A DNA stretch of 64,000 nucleotides, from the NCBI GenBank assembly GCA_003331425.1, contig QOOS01000001.1, positions 186,001-250,000 on the forward strand. The letters run 5' to 3'. The position numbers were made by a program, and so were the translations under genes. This document shows, in pieces, positions 33,923 through 43,562 of this stretch. Position 1 is the first letter of the stretch; each line of letters opens with the position of its first letter. The DNA is from Candidatus Nitrosopumilus sp. Lineage in GTDB: Archaea > Thermoproteota > Nitrososphaeria > Nitrososphaerales > Nitrosopumilaceae. The notes below the pieces were generated by a model, which had not been told where the DNA came from, ran no database searches, and saw only the letters and a list, made by a program, of their open reading frames with translations.

Positions 33923-34846
33923 TTATTTTTGTGTGTGTATTGCACCTTTACTTGGTTTACAAACTATTGTTTGACATTCAATATTTGCTGTTTTGAAACC
34001 TTTTGCCATTGCAGTACTAATTTTTTTTAAATCAAATGAATTTTTTGAAAATGCAATTACTGATGGACCTGCACCACTAATTGTTACACCATATGCTCCT
34101 GCTTTTAGTGCATTTTGCTTTACTTTTTCATATCCTGGAATCATATGTTGTCTGGCAGGTTCAACAATCACATCTTTAATTGAATTTCCAATTAATTCTG
34201 GATCTTTTTTGATAAATCCTGCAACTATTGCTGATGCATTTGATAAATTTAATACAGCATCTGTTAATTTCACTTTTTTAGGAATTACTCCACGTGAAAC
34301 TTTAGTTTTCTTTTTTGGAACATCAATTTTTGGAACTGCAACACACATTCTTAGATTAGTTGGTGGATCTATTGAAATCACATTTAATGGATTTGTTTTG
34401 ACAATAACAAATCCTCCTAAAACTGATGCTGCAACGTTATCATAATGAATTGTTCCTGCACTTGCTTTTTCACCAAATCCAGCAAATTCTACAAGTTGAT
34501 TAGAATTTAATTTAATTTTAAATAATTTTCCAAATGCTACTGCTGTTGCAGCAGCAGATCCTGCACTGCTTCCCATTCCAAACCCTGCTGGAATTCCTTT
34601 TTTAATTTGAATTTCAACACCATTTTTAATTTTCAACTTCTTTTTCATATTTTTTACAACTAATCCAGCAGTATTATTTTCTGGATTAGTAGGAATATTG
34701 TCGTCTGTAACTATGGTGATTCCTTTTTTTGTTTTTGTTAAAGTGACTTCATCATAAAAAGCATCTATAGCTAATCCAAATGTATCAAATCCTGGACCTA
34801 AATTGGCTGTAGATGATGGTGCCCTAACTGTAATTTTTGATACCAA
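33923..34846 (-). CDS. thrB: Homoserine kinase
   Basis: The 307-residue GHMP kinase begins VRAPSSTANLGPGFDTFGLAID and has the GIPAGFGMGSSAGSAAATAVAF ATP-binding loop and the ISGAGPSVIAF motif. It phosphorylates homoserine for threonine synthesis. It lies one base from the GPN GTPase gene, pointing the same way. Confidence 0.92.
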   Translation of the reverse strand: MVSKITVRAPSSTANLGPGFDTFGLAIDAFYDEVTLTKTKKGITIVTDDNIPTNPENNTAGLVVKNMKKKLKIKNGVEIQIKKGIPAGFGMGSSAGSAAATAVAFGKLFKIKLNSNQLVEFAGFGEKASAGTIHYDNVAASVLGGFVIVKTNPLNVISIDPPTNLRMCVAVPKIDVPKKKTKVSRGVIPKKVKLTDAVLNLSNASAIVAGFIKKDPELIGNSIKDVIVEPARQHMIPGYEKVKQNALKAGAYGVTISGAGPSVIAFSKNSFDLKKISTAMAKGFKTANIECQTIVCKPSKGAIHTQK

Positions 34847-35605
34847 CTAATCTTCTACCTCCTCACCTAAATTAAGAATTCTGCTTAATGCACTCTCAAG
34901 ATTTACAATTCCATCTCCAGTTAAATTTGAAATTGGAATTAATCCCTGTTCAAATTCACTAAGATTTAATCCTCGTAAAATACTTGTAGTCAATGAATAT
35001 GTTTCACCATCTGTATCATTAGATATTGCATTTTCTAATGTATTCATATTTGTTGACCACTGTAAAATATCTTTTAATTTAGTATCTATTACATCTGTTT
35101 TTGTTATTGCATTTATTGTTGGTAAATTAAGTCGTAATCTAATTGATGTTGCAAGAAGTGCAATGGACACAAAATTTACTGGGGTGGTAATTATTGAACC
35201 ATCAAAAAGAAAAATACTTGCTTTTTCATCAGATGTTATTTGATCTATGATAAATCTACCACTAGAGCGATATGCAAATAATTCAATTTGTCCTGGAGTG
35301 TCGACAATTAGATAATCCGGATTAATATTATTTACATCATTTTGTATTTCATCAATTTTTGATGCAATCAAATCATTTGCCATCACCAATCCGCCATTTG
35401 GTCCAAGATTATATTCTTGCATTATTGAAACATAATCCACATAATCTCTTACATCTACATCACAATTGTAAGGCATACTTTCAACACCTGGATCTAAATT
35501 TAATGTTGCAGCAAAAGCTCCATTTCTTGTATAATATTCATATAATTTTGATACAAGTGATGATTTTCCTGAACCAGCTGTACCAGTAACGAAAATTGTT
35601 TTCAA
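34847..35605 (-). CDS. GPN-loop GTPase
   Basis: The 252 residues include a P-loop (VTGTAGSGKSSLVSKLYEYY), the DPGVESMPYNCDVDVRDYV region, the family-naming Gly-Pro-Asn (YNLGPNGGLVMAND near 68-78), DTPGQIELF and TKTD. GPN GTPases act as dimers; eukaryotic forms help assemble RNA polymerase II. The archaeal role is unsettled. Confidence 0.9.
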   Translation of the reverse strand: MKTIFVTGTAGSGKSSLVSKLYEYYTRNGAFAATLNLDPGVESMPYNCDVDVRDYVDYVSIMQEYNLGPNGGLVMANDLIASKIDEIQNDVNNINPDYLIVDTPGQIELFAYRSSGRFIIDQITSDEKASIFLFDGSIITTPVNFVSIALLATSIRLRLNLPTINAITKTDVIDTKLKDILQWSTNMNTLENAISNDTDGETYSLTTSILRGLNLSEFEQGLIPISNLTGDGIVNLESALSRILNLGEEVED

Positions 35606-35722
35606 TCTGTGTAGATTTCTTTTCTTTGCTTATATTTCAAACTAGATTGCTATCAAGAAATCTTTGAGCTAATTTTTGAAAATATCCTAAAATCGAATTC
35701 AACCTAAATTAGTCATTTTTTG

Positions 35723-35738
35723 TGCCTAACTCTAGGCA
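35723..35738. promoter_or_regulatory. TGCCTA/TAGGCA palindrome in an intergenic gap
   Basis: TGCCTA-ACTC-TAGGCA at 35723-35738 is a perfect 6-bp inverted repeat, 60 bases before the start of the UPF0104-like gene and in its divergent promoter region with the GPN GTPase gene. It may be an operator or a small hairpin. Evidence is limited to symmetry. Confidence 0.35.
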
Positions 35739-35797
35739 TGATAATCTACTACCATTTTTATCAACTTTCATATTTGATTCCTTAAAAAAAATATCAA

Positions 35798-36814
35798 ATG
35801 AACTGGAGACTAGTAGCCATACCTGTTACTTTAATCCCAATTATTCTAATTGCTATTCAATTCGATATTCAACCAGAAGATATTCTTGCAATTGGGGTCC
35901 TTCCATTTGTGGGCGCAATAATTGCAATGATGATAAAATTGGTTTTACAGGGAGTAAAATTTGCATATATTACAAGAAAATATCTTGGTAATACTGATTC
36001 ATTTCTAAAATTGATTGGTGTAAGAGTGGGTAGTGAATTCATAAAATTTACAACACCAATGTTTATCGGAGCAGAATTTATTGTCATTTATTACTTAAAG
36101 AAAAAAGGTATAGAGCTTTCAAAAGCTACATGGATTGCACTTGTTGATATTGTAACTGAAGTACTTGCTGCAGGTATATTGTCAATGCTGGCAGGAATCA
36201 TTGCGTTATTGAATGGTGCATATGTTGTTGGAATAGTAATTTTAGCTACTAGTATTTCAATTACCGCACTATGGATGGTTATGTTTATGTTATCTTCTAA
36301 ACATACATTCCAAGTTCCAAATGTTTTAGAATCTCTTGTTAAAAAATTAGCAAAACAAAAAGGAACAAAAATTATTAATCAAACAAATGACTGGATGGAA
36401 GAAACTTGTACTATAATTAGAGAAAATTTTAAAAGACCAGAATCTAAAAAAATCTTTACTGTTTCATTCTTAGTTTCAATTGCTTCTTGGTCATTTTATG
36501 GAATATCATTTATGATTATTGCAATGGGAACTGGTTTCATCATAAATGCATTTGATTCAATCATGGCAGTAATGGGTGCAAATGCAATTGGTAATTTGCC
36601 TATCACAATTGGTGGTTCAGGCCTAGCTGAATTTGGTATTATAGCATATCTAAATAATTTAAATCCGTTTGATTTTACTATCACTGAAGGAATTTTAGGT
36701 TGGGATGCAGTAATTGGATGGAGAATTGCAACATATTATGTTCCAATAGCAATTACATGGCTATTATTAGTTAAATTAGCCTTGAGTAAAATTCCAAAAA
36801 CAGAAAATAAATAG
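35798..36814 (+). CDS. UPF0104/flippase-like integral membrane protein
   Basis: The 338-residue protein has about eight membrane helices and the features of the lysylphosphatidylglycerol synthase transmembrane/UPF0104 family: SEFIKFTTPMFIGAEF, then late GANAIGNLPITIGGSGLAEFGI. In archaea such proteins are usually linked to lipid or glycan transfer across the membrane. The substrate is unknown. Confidence 0.75.
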   Translation: MNWRLVAIPVTLIPIILIAIQFDIQPEDILAIGVLPFVGAIIAMMIKLVLQGVKFAYITRKYLGNTDSFLKLIGVRVGSEFIKFTTPMFIGAEFIVIYYLKKKGIELSKATWIALVDIVTEVLAAGILSMLAGIIALLNGAYVVGIVILATSISITALWMVMFMLSSKHTFQVPNVLESLVKKLAKQKGTKIINQTNDWMEETCTIIRENFKRPESKKIFTVSFLVSIASWSFYGISFMIIAMGTGFIINAFDSIMAVMGANAIGNLPITIGGSGLAEFGIIAYLNNLNPFDFTITEGILGWDAVIGWRIATYYVPIAITWLLLVKLALSKIPKTENK

Positions 36815-36848
36815 AAACCACTTTATCATTAAACTATTTTTTTTATTT

Positions 36849-37649
36849 GTGGATTTTAAAAATAAAGTAGTCTTAATCACTGGAGCATCATCAGGTATTG
36901 GTAAACAAACTGCAATTGAATTTGCAAAATTGGGTTCAATTATAATTTTAGTTGCAAGAAGAAAAGATAAACTTGAACAATTAGAAAAAGAATTAAAAAA
37001 ATTTAATGTGACTACATTGGTTTGTGAATGTGATATTTCAAAAAAAACCCAAGTAGAAGTCATGTCAAAAATAGTAATTCAAAAATTTAATTCTGTTGAT
37101 ATTTTAGTAAACAATGCTGGATTTGCTATTTATGGTTCTGTTTCAGATCTATCAATAAATGATATAGAATCTCAAATGGAAACAAATTATTTTGGTATGA
37201 TTTACTGTGTCAAAAATTTTCTTCCACTTATGATTGAGAAGAAATCTGGACATATTGTTAATGTTGCATCTGTAGCTGCAAGTTTTGGATTACCTGGAAT
37301 TGCATCTTATTGCGCTTCAAAATTTGCAATGTTAGGTTTTTCTGAAGGTCTTAAACATGAATTAAGTGGCAGTGGGGTTGGAATTACTGTTGTTAGTCCT
37401 ATAATGGTTAAAACTGATTTTTTTGAACATCCTTCATTTGAAAAAATGCCAAAATATTCTCCAACATCCCTAAATGCCACAACAGTGGCAAAGGCAATTT
37501 TAAAAGCTGCAAATTCATCTAGACTTGAAATTATTGTACCGTCAGTAGTTCGTGGTGCAGTATGGGCGAAACATACATTTCCATATTTTATTAATCCAAT
37601 CCTAGGAAAATCTTTTAAAAAACAATTAGATTCTTCTAAAGAAAATTGA
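36849..37649 (+). CDS. Short-chain dehydrogenase/reductase
   Basis: The 266 residues begin VDFKNKVVLITGASSGIGKQTAIEFAKLG from a GTG start, followed by NNAGFA and active-site YCASKFAM. The C-terminal VVRGAVWAKHTFPYFINPIL is unlike FabG and closer to lipid- or ketone-reducing SDRs. It follows the UPF0104-like gene by 34 bp, so both may act on membrane lipids. The substrate is unknown. Confidence 0.82.
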   Translation: MDFKNKVVLITGASSGIGKQTAIEFAKLGSIIILVARRKDKLEQLEKELKKFNVTTLVCECDISKKTQVEVMSKIVIQKFNSVDILVNNAGFAIYGSVSDLSINDIESQMETNYFGMIYCVKNFLPLMIEKKSGHIVNVASVAASFGLPGIASYCASKFAMLGFSEGLKHELSGSGVGITVVSPIMVKTDFFEHPSFEKMPKYSPTSLNATTVAKAILKAANSSRLEIIVPSVVRGAVWAKHTFPYFINPILGKSFKKQLDSSKEN

Positions 37650-37654
37650 TTTAA

Positions 37655-38053
37655 TTATTCAATATCGTCTTTTGAGGATTGATTGGATCCACCTTCATCA
37701 ATTAATTTAATTGATTTTAAATCAAATTGATAAATAGCATTCATTTCAATCTCTTTTTCTTTTTCTAAAAATTCTGAAACTTTTTTACTTAATGGAGCCT
37801 TATGCTGGTCAAAAGTGAATTCATAAACAATTCCTTTCTCTAATTCTTTAATCTTAATCTTTTTTGCCACATCCATTGTAACTATTTGTCTTCCATCCTC
37901 TAAGGCATCATACAATTGAACATCAATTTTATCATCATCATGATAAAATTCTAATACATATCCTGAAATTTTTAATTCTTTAGGTTTTTTGAATTTAGCA
38001 TTTTGAATCTCATCAGTAACCCAATCAGGAATATCATCTTTCTTTTTTGCCAT
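37655..38053 (-). CDS. Small charged hypothetical protein
   Basis: The 132 residues are strongly charged, with a lysine-rich start, central beta strands (KISGYVLEFYHDDDKIDVQLYDALEDGRQIVTMD) and an acidic tail (SSKDDIE). No cysteines, signal peptide or membrane helix are seen. It follows the zinc-ribbon gene by 12 bp in the same direction and may be co-transcribed with it. The function is unknown. Confidence 0.6.
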   Translation of the reverse strand: MAKKKDDIPDWVTDEIQNAKFKKPKELKISGYVLEFYHDDDKIDVQLYDALEDGRQIVTMDVAKKIKIKELEKGIVYEFTFDQHKAPLSKKVSEFLEKEKEIEMNAIYQFDLKSIKLIDEGGSNQSSKDDIE

Positions 38054-38065
38054 TTTAAAATACCA

Positions 38066-38377
38066 CTAATTATCTAGATTTTTATCTTTTTTACTTTTAT
38101 TCCACCATTCAAGATAATCATCACTTTTATCATCACGTGTTCTTTCTTTTTGATTTAATTTGTATCTGATATCTGAAATTTGTTCTCTTGATGCATATAA
38201 TCCACATTTTTTACAAATGAAATTTTTAGTATTTTTATCCATTTCCATTGGTATGTCAACTTCATCGTATAATTTGTAAAGATCTTGTCTATCTCTATCT
38301 TCTTCAGCTACTTCTTCTTCGTATTTAGTTAAAATTTTCTTTTTTGCTCTTGCTGTACATTCAGGACAAACAACCAA
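38066..38377 (-). CDS. Small zinc-ribbon protein
   Basis: The 103-residue protein has two CxxC pairs (VCPECTA at 3-9 and FICKKCG near 53-59), a probable split zinc ribbon, separated by a charged helix. The tail is basic and polar. This layout resembles archaeal transcription or ribosome-associated zinc proteins, but no family is recognised. Confidence 0.65.
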   Translation of the reverse strand: MVVCPECTARAKKKILTKYEEEVAEEDRDRQDLYKLYDEVDIPMEMDKNTKNFICKKCGLYASREQISDIRYKLNQKERTRDDKSDDYLEWWNKSKKDKNLDN

Positions 38378-38438
38378 TGAAATTCAGATTAATTTTTTCC
38401 ATAAAAGCGTTCGCACTACTAAATTGATCGATTTTTTT

Positions 38439-38506
38439 ATCTGACACGCGGATTTTTTCATCATCCCTTGCGGTCCGTTCGCCCATCGAAATCCCGCGTG
38501 CCAGAT
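38439..38506. ncRNA. Long GC-rich inverted repeat, possible structured RNA
   Basis: ATCTGACACGCGGAT (38439-38453) is complementary, with one mismatch and one bulge, to ATCCCGCGTGCCAGAT (38491-38506), enclosing a 37-base GC-rich loop. A run of eight or nine T follows on the plus strand (38512-38519). It occupies a 153-bp gap between two minus-strand genes. It may be a terminator or a small RNA; TATA-like CCATAAAA at 38399-38406 would allow plus-strand transcription. Confidence 0.5.
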
Positions 38507-38530
38507 GAGAATTTTTTTTAAAATTATCTA

Positions 38531-39766
38531 TTATCTCTTTTCTTCTAAAATTTCAGATGCAATTTTTGCTGAATTTTCTGCTCCATTAGGAATAAAATTC
38601 TTTGAAAAATCCTTTAAATTATCTTCATAATCATCATAATTTTCCTTAATTTTTGAAATTGCACTGATCACATGCTTGGTTTTAATGGCTAAAACTCCAA
38701 GATTTTTTTCTTGAGCCCATTTGATGTTATTGGTATGCTCATCATATATGGGAATTCCAATTATTGGCTTTGATTTTCCTCCCATTATTTCACCCATTAC
38801 AGTATGCGAACCATTAACCACTGCATATCCACATAAATTCAAAACTGTATCTTTTTCTTGTTCTGAGAGGAATCCAATATCAATTTGAATCCAATCAATT
38901 TTTTTTTCTAAAGCATCTGGTATTGAATATTTTTTACCATCTTTTCCTATAACTGAATCTATGTTTGGCTCATTTCTTGCATGTGAGATAATTCTTTTTT
39001 CATTTCTCATTTCATTTTGATTAAACACATTTTCATATCTTAGACCTGTTCCATCATTTGTCGATTTATTACCTGTTCTCATCCAATATCCAAAATTATT
39101 ATTTTCGATTAATTTTTCTAAATCTGTTTTAGTTTTAATTTCATTTTTTTTAGCATTTGTAAAATGACCAACATAAACTACTTTATGTTCAGACTCTTTA
39201 ATGAAATTTAGATTATATTCACACATGGTATATGGAGGTGGTGAATCTGCAACAAGAATTTTTGTCGCTTTATTGATTTGTTTTGCAATAAAAATTAATG
39301 ACGGATATAGATATGATCTTGAATTATATAATTTTGGTCTAAATTGATTTGTTACAAATAAACTTGGAATATTTCTATTATTTGCTAAAATATTTGATCC
39401 CATATCTCCGTCGTTAATTACTAAATCAAATTTTTCTTTATTGTAGAGTTTTCTTTCTTCTCTCAAATAATTAATTATTTGTCTAATTAATGACGGATTA
39501 TTTGAAATTGGTAATAGAATATTCATCAATGATTTTGAAATACTAGGTCCAAATTTTCCATCAATAGGCGTAGGCATTAAAATTTCGTGGATTTTTTCTT
39601 TTTTTTCTGGAAATTTTTTCAATAATTTTTCAATTACATGATCTTTGCTTGAAAAATGAACATCTAATTCATCTTTAATTTGAATTGATAAAGCATCATT
39701 TAATCTCATCATTCGAGAATAATGACCACTTCCCCATGGGTAGATGAATTCACCTATTTTAAGCAC
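38531..39766 (-). CDS. GT-B-type glycosyltransferase-like protein
   Basis: The 411-residue protein starts MLKIGEFIYPWGSGHYSRMMRL, a glycine/His motif like the N-terminal loop of MurG/GT28 enzymes, and has a late YAVVNGSHTVMGEIMGGKSKPIIGIPIYDEHTNNIKWAQEKNLG, matching the sugar-nucleotide site of that fold. A role in surface glycan or lipid glycosylation is likely; donor and acceptor are unknown. Confidence 0.75.
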   Translation of the reverse strand: MLKIGEFIYPWGSGHYSRMMRLNDALSIQIKDELDVHFSSKDHVIEKLLKKFPEKKEKIHEILMPTPIDGKFGPSISKSLMNILLPISNNPSLIRQIINYLREERKLYNKEKFDLVINDGDMGSNILANNRNIPSLFVTNQFRPKLYNSRSYLYPSLIFIAKQINKATKILVADSPPPYTMCEYNLNFIKESEHKVVYVGHFTNAKKNEIKTKTDLEKLIENNNFGYWMRTGNKSTNDGTGLRYENVFNQNEMRNEKRIISHARNEPNIDSVIGKDGKKYSIPDALEKKIDWIQIDIGFLSEQEKDTVLNLCGYAVVNGSHTVMGEIMGGKSKPIIGIPIYDEHTNNIKWAQEKNLGVLAIKTKHVISAISKIKENYDDYEDNLKDFSKNFIPNGAENSAKIASEILEEKR

Positions 39767-39796
39767 AATTTCTTATCAAATATGCTGTTTAAATTT

Positions 39797-40912
39797 TCAA
39801 TGATCTTCACTTAAGGAATCTAAAATATCATGAACATTATTTGCTCCTAATTTCACAGAAATTTCCTTTTTTGTCTTATGTGCAAGTTCTACATCTGTTT
39901 TAGAAAATTTTGGAACATCATTTGATGTAATATTGATCATTTTTTCTATTTTTTTGATATTTCGTTCTAAACCAATCTCTTTTGCTTCTATAAACAATTG
40001 ATTATCTACGCCTGCTAATGGAATGATTGGAATTTTCTTTTTGCTAAAAATTCGATTTAAGGCATTATCGATAATATTTGCAGGAAAAATCAATGGTGAT
40101 AAAGATAAAGATATTTTATTGTTTGAATAACTTAACAGGATTTCTATTATTGAATTTACATAAATTAAATAATTTTTATTTCCATTTGGATTTATTTTTA
40201 AATTATAAAATTCTATTTCAATTTTTTCTTGTACTAGTCTTGGGATTATTTGATTAATCATTTTTGCTAAATTCATTAATTCTGATTTTTGTCTATAACA
40301 AACTATTATTTTTGTATCGTAACCTTGCTTTATGGTTTCATAACAAGATATTGCAGAAATTTCATCATAAATTGCACAGATTGTTTGTTGATCTTGTGAT
40401 TGATATGGTATTCCACCTTTCCCTGTATCTGAAAAAATGGAAATGTATGCATAGTTTTTTGTTAAATATGTATAAAGTAATTTATCATATTTTTCCTCAG
40501 TTCCTGGATGAGCACCCAAATTAGATTTTTTTTCTATGATATTAGACGTTGCAGCTATTTCCACATCCTTAACAAGAAATCCTTTTGATATTCCTTCTAC
40601 TGTAACTAAAAATTTTTCTCCTTTTAATAATAAATTACCTCCAATAGTTGTAATTTCTGAAATAATGTTTTGAAAATCATTTGTTACTTGTCTTGCAATA
40701 GCAATTTTTTTGATACCAAAAAGTAAATTGATAGCTGATGATGCAAATACTGGATCATTTGCATTAACTAAAATAATATCTCCATCACGTTTTACAGAAC
40801 TATATTTTTGATTTTTAATTTTAAGAATTTTTTTGATATTTTTAATTAATTGAGGAATTTTATTTTTAGAAAATATACTTGGAAAAACTACTACATATGA
40901 TATTTCATTCAT
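39797..40912 (-). CDS. ThiI-like THUMP protein without a PP-loop
   Basis: From the Met at 40912 the protein has 371 residues. A ferredoxin-like/THUMP region (about 10-145) is followed by a domain whose tail (IPIIPLAGVDNQLFIEAKEIGLERNI) aligns in pattern with the C-terminal ThiI segment RPLIGMDKEEII-AREIG. Where ThiI has SGGIDS, this protein has GKGGIPYQSQD (164-174), so the ATP pyrophosphatase loop is lost. It therefore probably binds tRNA or another RNA without catalysing sulfur transfer. It is divergent from an APS reductase gene. Confidence 0.65.
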   Translation of the reverse strand: MNEISYVVVFPSIFSKNKIPQLIKNIKKILKIKNQKYSSVKRDGDIILVNANDPVFASSAINLLFGIKKIAIARQVTNDFQNIISEITTIGGNLLLKGEKFLVTVEGISKGFLVKDVEIAATSNIIEKKSNLGAHPGTEEKYDKLLYTYLTKNYAYISIFSDTGKGGIPYQSQDQQTICAIYDEISAISCYETIKQGYDTKIIVCYRQKSELMNLAKMINQIIPRLVQEKIEIEFYNLKINPNGNKNYLIYVNSIIEILLSYSNNKISLSLSPLIFPANIIDNALNRIFSKKKIPIIPLAGVDNQLFIEAKEIGLERNIKKIEKMINITSNDVPKFSKTDVELAHKTKKEISVKLGANNVHDILDSLSEDH

Positions 40913-40969
40913 CTTTTCTCTTTTCAATTCTACTTGTTTATAATTTAGCATAAATTTTTGGGTAATCAA

Positions 40970-40977
40970 TATAAAAG
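40970..40977 (+). promoter_or_regulatory. TATA box for the APS reductase operon
   Basis: TATAAAAG at 40970-40977 lies about 24 bases before an in-frame GTG at 40997, the spacing of a leaderless archaeal transcript. It therefore supports the inner start over the TTG at 40958, which would lie upstream of this box. Confidence 0.5.
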
Positions 40978-40996
40978 AAATATTTTAAATGAAAAT

Positions 40997-41713
40997 GTGA
41001 CAAAATTTACGCAAGAACAAGTGGATGAACTTAATTCAACAATTAAAACAACTGAAGAAGCTTTACAATGGGTATCTGATAATTTACACCCTAAGGTTGC
41101 AAAGGCATCAAGCTTTGGTGCTGAAGATGCAGTTGTCATGGATATAATGTTAAAAATTAATCCTAATTTTCGATTTTTTACCCTTGACACTGGTAGACTT
41201 CCACAAGAAACTTATGATATCATGGATATTGTTAGAAAAAAATACAATATTTCAATTGAAGTCTTGTTTCCTGATACAAAAGAAGTTGAAGAAATGGTAA
41301 AAGAAAAAGGATTGAATCTTTTCTATGAAAGTGTAGATAATAGAAAACTTTGTTGCGAAATACGTAAAGTTCATCCAATGAATAAAATGCTGAATACTTT
41401 AGATGGTTGGATTACTGGATTAAGACGTGATCAAACAAAAAATCGAGAAGATGTTAAAATTTTCCAATTAGATCATGGACATGGAGAAATTTTAAAAATT
41501 AATCCAATCGTTGATTGGACTTGGGAACAAATTCAAGAATATATTAAAAAAAATAATTTACCGTACAATAGTCTTCTTGACAAAGGTTTTCCAAGTATAG
41601 GATGTGAACCTTGTACTAGAGCGATCAAACCTGGTGAAGATATTCGTGCAGGTAGATGGTGGTGGGAACAAGATGGTAACAAAGAGTGTGGCCTTCATAT
41701 AGACCATAAATAG
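40997..41713 (+). CDS. cysH: Assimilatory APS reductase (CysH family)
   Basis: The 238-residue protein (from GTG 40997; an alternative TTG at 40958 adds 13) has the CysH fold: [32 protein letters not shown], and paired cysteines CCEIRKVHP and GCEPCTRAI. The two pairs bind the [4Fe-4S] cluster of APS-type reductases, so APS rather than PAPS is the likely substrate. It lies 10 bp before sat. Confidence 0.9.
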   Translation: MTKFTQEQVDELNSTIKTTEEALQWVSDNLHPKVAKASSFGAEDAVVMDIMLKINPNFRFFTLDTGRLPQETYDIMDIVRKKYNISIEVLFPDTKEVEEMVKEKGLNLFYESVDNRKLCCEIRKVHPMNKMLNTLDGWITGLRRDQTKNREDVKIFQLDHGHGEILKINPIVDWTWEQIQEYIKKNNLPYNSLLDKGFPSIGCEPCTRAIKPGEDIRAGRWWWEQDGNKECGLHIDHK

Positions 41714-41723
41714 AGACTCAGAT

Positions 41724-42866
41724 ATGTCTGAAAATAATTCAATTAAAGCACATGGTGGAGTTTTAGTTAATAGAATTACTAAAGTAGATTCTACTGGATT
41801 ATTTTCAATTACTATTTCTGAAGATTTAGCAAATGATGTAGAAAATATTGCTGATGGAATTTTTAGTCCTTTAGAAGGATTTTTGGGACAACAAGACTTT
41901 GAAAGTGTTGTTTCTCGTGGAAGACTTGCTAATGATTTAGCATGGACAATTCCAATTGTACTTGATGTAGATGAAGAAACTGCTTCTAAAATGAAAGAAG
42001 CAGGAGATGTTTTATTAAAAAATCCTGATGATGTTGGGGTTGCAGTATTACATGTAGATGAAACATTTAGTTTTGATAAGGAAAAAACAGCCCAGGGAGT
42101 ATATGGTACTACTGACTCATCACACCCTGGTGTTGCATACACAATGTCAATGAAAGACTTTCTAGTTAGTGGAAAAATTGATTTTATTCAAAGACCCAAT
42201 GATACTGAAATTAGAAATAATAGATTAACACCAATTCAAACTCGAGAATCTTTTGAAAAAGCTGGTTGGAAAACAATTTGTGCTTTTCAAACAAGAAATC
42301 CACCACATGTTGCACATGAAATGTTACAAAAAACATCTATAACAACACGTGATGGTGTTTTTGTAAATCCAGTAATCGGCAAGAAAAAATCTGGTGATTT
42401 TGTAGATGAAGTAATTGTAAAATGTTATGAAACAATGATAAAAGAATACTATCCTGAAAATAAATGTAAACTAGGTACACTTCATACACAAATGAAATAT
42501 GCTGGTCCAAAAGAAGCAATACATCATGCAATTATGAGACAAAACTATGGTTGTACTCATATCATTATAGGACGTGATCATGCTGGTGTCGGTAAGTTCT
42601 ATGATCCAATGGCTGCCCAGAAAATCTTTGATGATTATCCAGAATTAGAAATTTCTCCAGTCTTTTTCCCACCATTCTTTTACTGTAGAAAATGTCTCAC
42701 ATTTACGAATCCAAATGTTTGTCCATGTGATGCAGAATATAGAGAACAAATTTCTGGAACAAAAATGCGAGAGATGATAAATAACGGTGAATCTCCATCT
42801 GAATTTATCCTAAGACCAGAAGTAGCAAAAGTAATTTTACAACATCCAAAACCTTTTGTTGATTAG
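41724..42866 (+). CDS. sat: Sulfate adenylyltransferase (ATP sulfurylase)
   Basis: The 380-residue protein has an N-terminal PUA-like part and the catalytic motifs [11 protein letters not shown] (HxxH) and [12 protein letters not shown]. Cysteines near residue 315 ([16 protein letters not shown]) add a zinc site seen in archaeal and sulfur-bacterial enzymes. It makes APS from sulfate and ATP for the adjacent reductase and the distant APS kinase. Confidence 0.95.
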   Translation: MSENNSIKAHGGVLVNRITKVDSTGLFSITISEDLANDVENIADGIFSPLEGFLGQQDFESVVSRGRLANDLAWTIPIVLDVDEETASKMKEAGDVLLKNPDDVGVAVLHVDETFSFDKEKTAQGVYGTTDSSHPGVAYTMSMKDFLVSGKIDFIQRPNDTEIRNNRLTPIQTRESFEKAGWKTICAFQTRNPPHVAHEMLQKTSITTRDGVFVNPVIGKKKSGDFVDEVIVKCYETMIKEYYPENKCKLGTLHTQMKYAGPKEAIHHAIMRQNYGCTHIIIGRDHAGVGKFYDPMAAQKIFDDYPELEISPVFFPPFFYCRKCLTFTNPNVCPCDAEYREQISGTKMREMINNGESPSEFILRPEVAKVILQHPKPFVD

Positions 42867-42896
42867 ATATTTATTCAAACAAATTTACATTAGCTC

Positions 42897-43562
42897 ATGA
42901 AGTATTTCTTTTTAGGAATTTTATTTCTAGGATTATTAATAACCCCTGCATTTGCCCAGGAACAAACAAACCCATCATTATTAATTGAAAATCTGGAAAT
43001 CCCTGCTGAAAAATTTAATACAGTTTTACGAAATGCCCCATTAATTCCACTTGAAAATACTCATACTACAAGTTGGCAAGTTACACTTGACAATAATTTA
43101 CTCTATGCAAATCCAAATGGAAATGCAGTTTTTCGAATATATGATAAAGAAGATAACACTGAATTCATTGAAGTAGGAATGGGTTCACAACCTGATTACA
43201 AATTTTGGGTTGCAGTTCAAACTCCTGATGAGGGATACATTGTTGTTCATAGAGATTTAGACAGAGGATGGTATCCTCAGGCAAAATCTATTGTATCCTA
43301 TACTGATAGAGCAGGACTAACTGTCAATAATGGAGCTAGAATTGTTGTCACAAATTTGGATATTGGAAAGTTTGAGATCGAATCATATTCAGTTCATGGA
43401 ATGGAAGGAAGTACTGATCCTCCTGCAGTTAATTCAGGAATATATCTTGCTGAAATTTTATCTGGTGATCCAGGAAAAAACATGTTTGCATTCTTTCCGT
43501 TTGCTGTAGCAGCAGGAGTTGGAATTTTAGTTGGGACTTTATATCTGACTAAGAGGCGTTAG
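42897..43562 (+). CDS. Exported protein with C-terminal membrane anchor
   Basis: The 221 residues start with a signal peptide (FFLGILFLGLLITPAFAQE), continue as a beta-rich exported domain (about 30-180) and end in a membrane helix (MFAFFPFAVAAGVGILVGTLYL) and KRR. It shares this plan with other surface proteins of the window but not the CFI-box motif. It overlaps nth by 14 bp at the 3' end. The function is unknown. Confidence 0.7.
   Translation: MKYFFLGILFLGLLITPAFAQEQTNPSLLIENLEIPAEKFNTVLRNAPLIPLENTHTTSWQVTLDNNLLYANPNGNAVFRIYDKEDNTEFIEVGMGSQPDYKFWVAVQTPDEGYIVVHRDLDRGWYPQAKSIVSYTDRAGLTVNNGARIVVTNLDIGKFEIESYSVHGMEGSTDPPAVNSGIYLAEILSGDPGKNMFAFFPFAVAAGVGILVGTLYLTKRR

Noticed and set aside
33910-33945. 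Longer start for queC
   Set aside because: It would overlap thrB and add 12 residues before the usual MKKAVIVFSGG beginning.
38439-38506. Interpretation as a tRNA with degenerate arms
   Set aside because: The outer stem is about 15 bp, twice an acceptor stem, and no anticodon or T arm can be formed.
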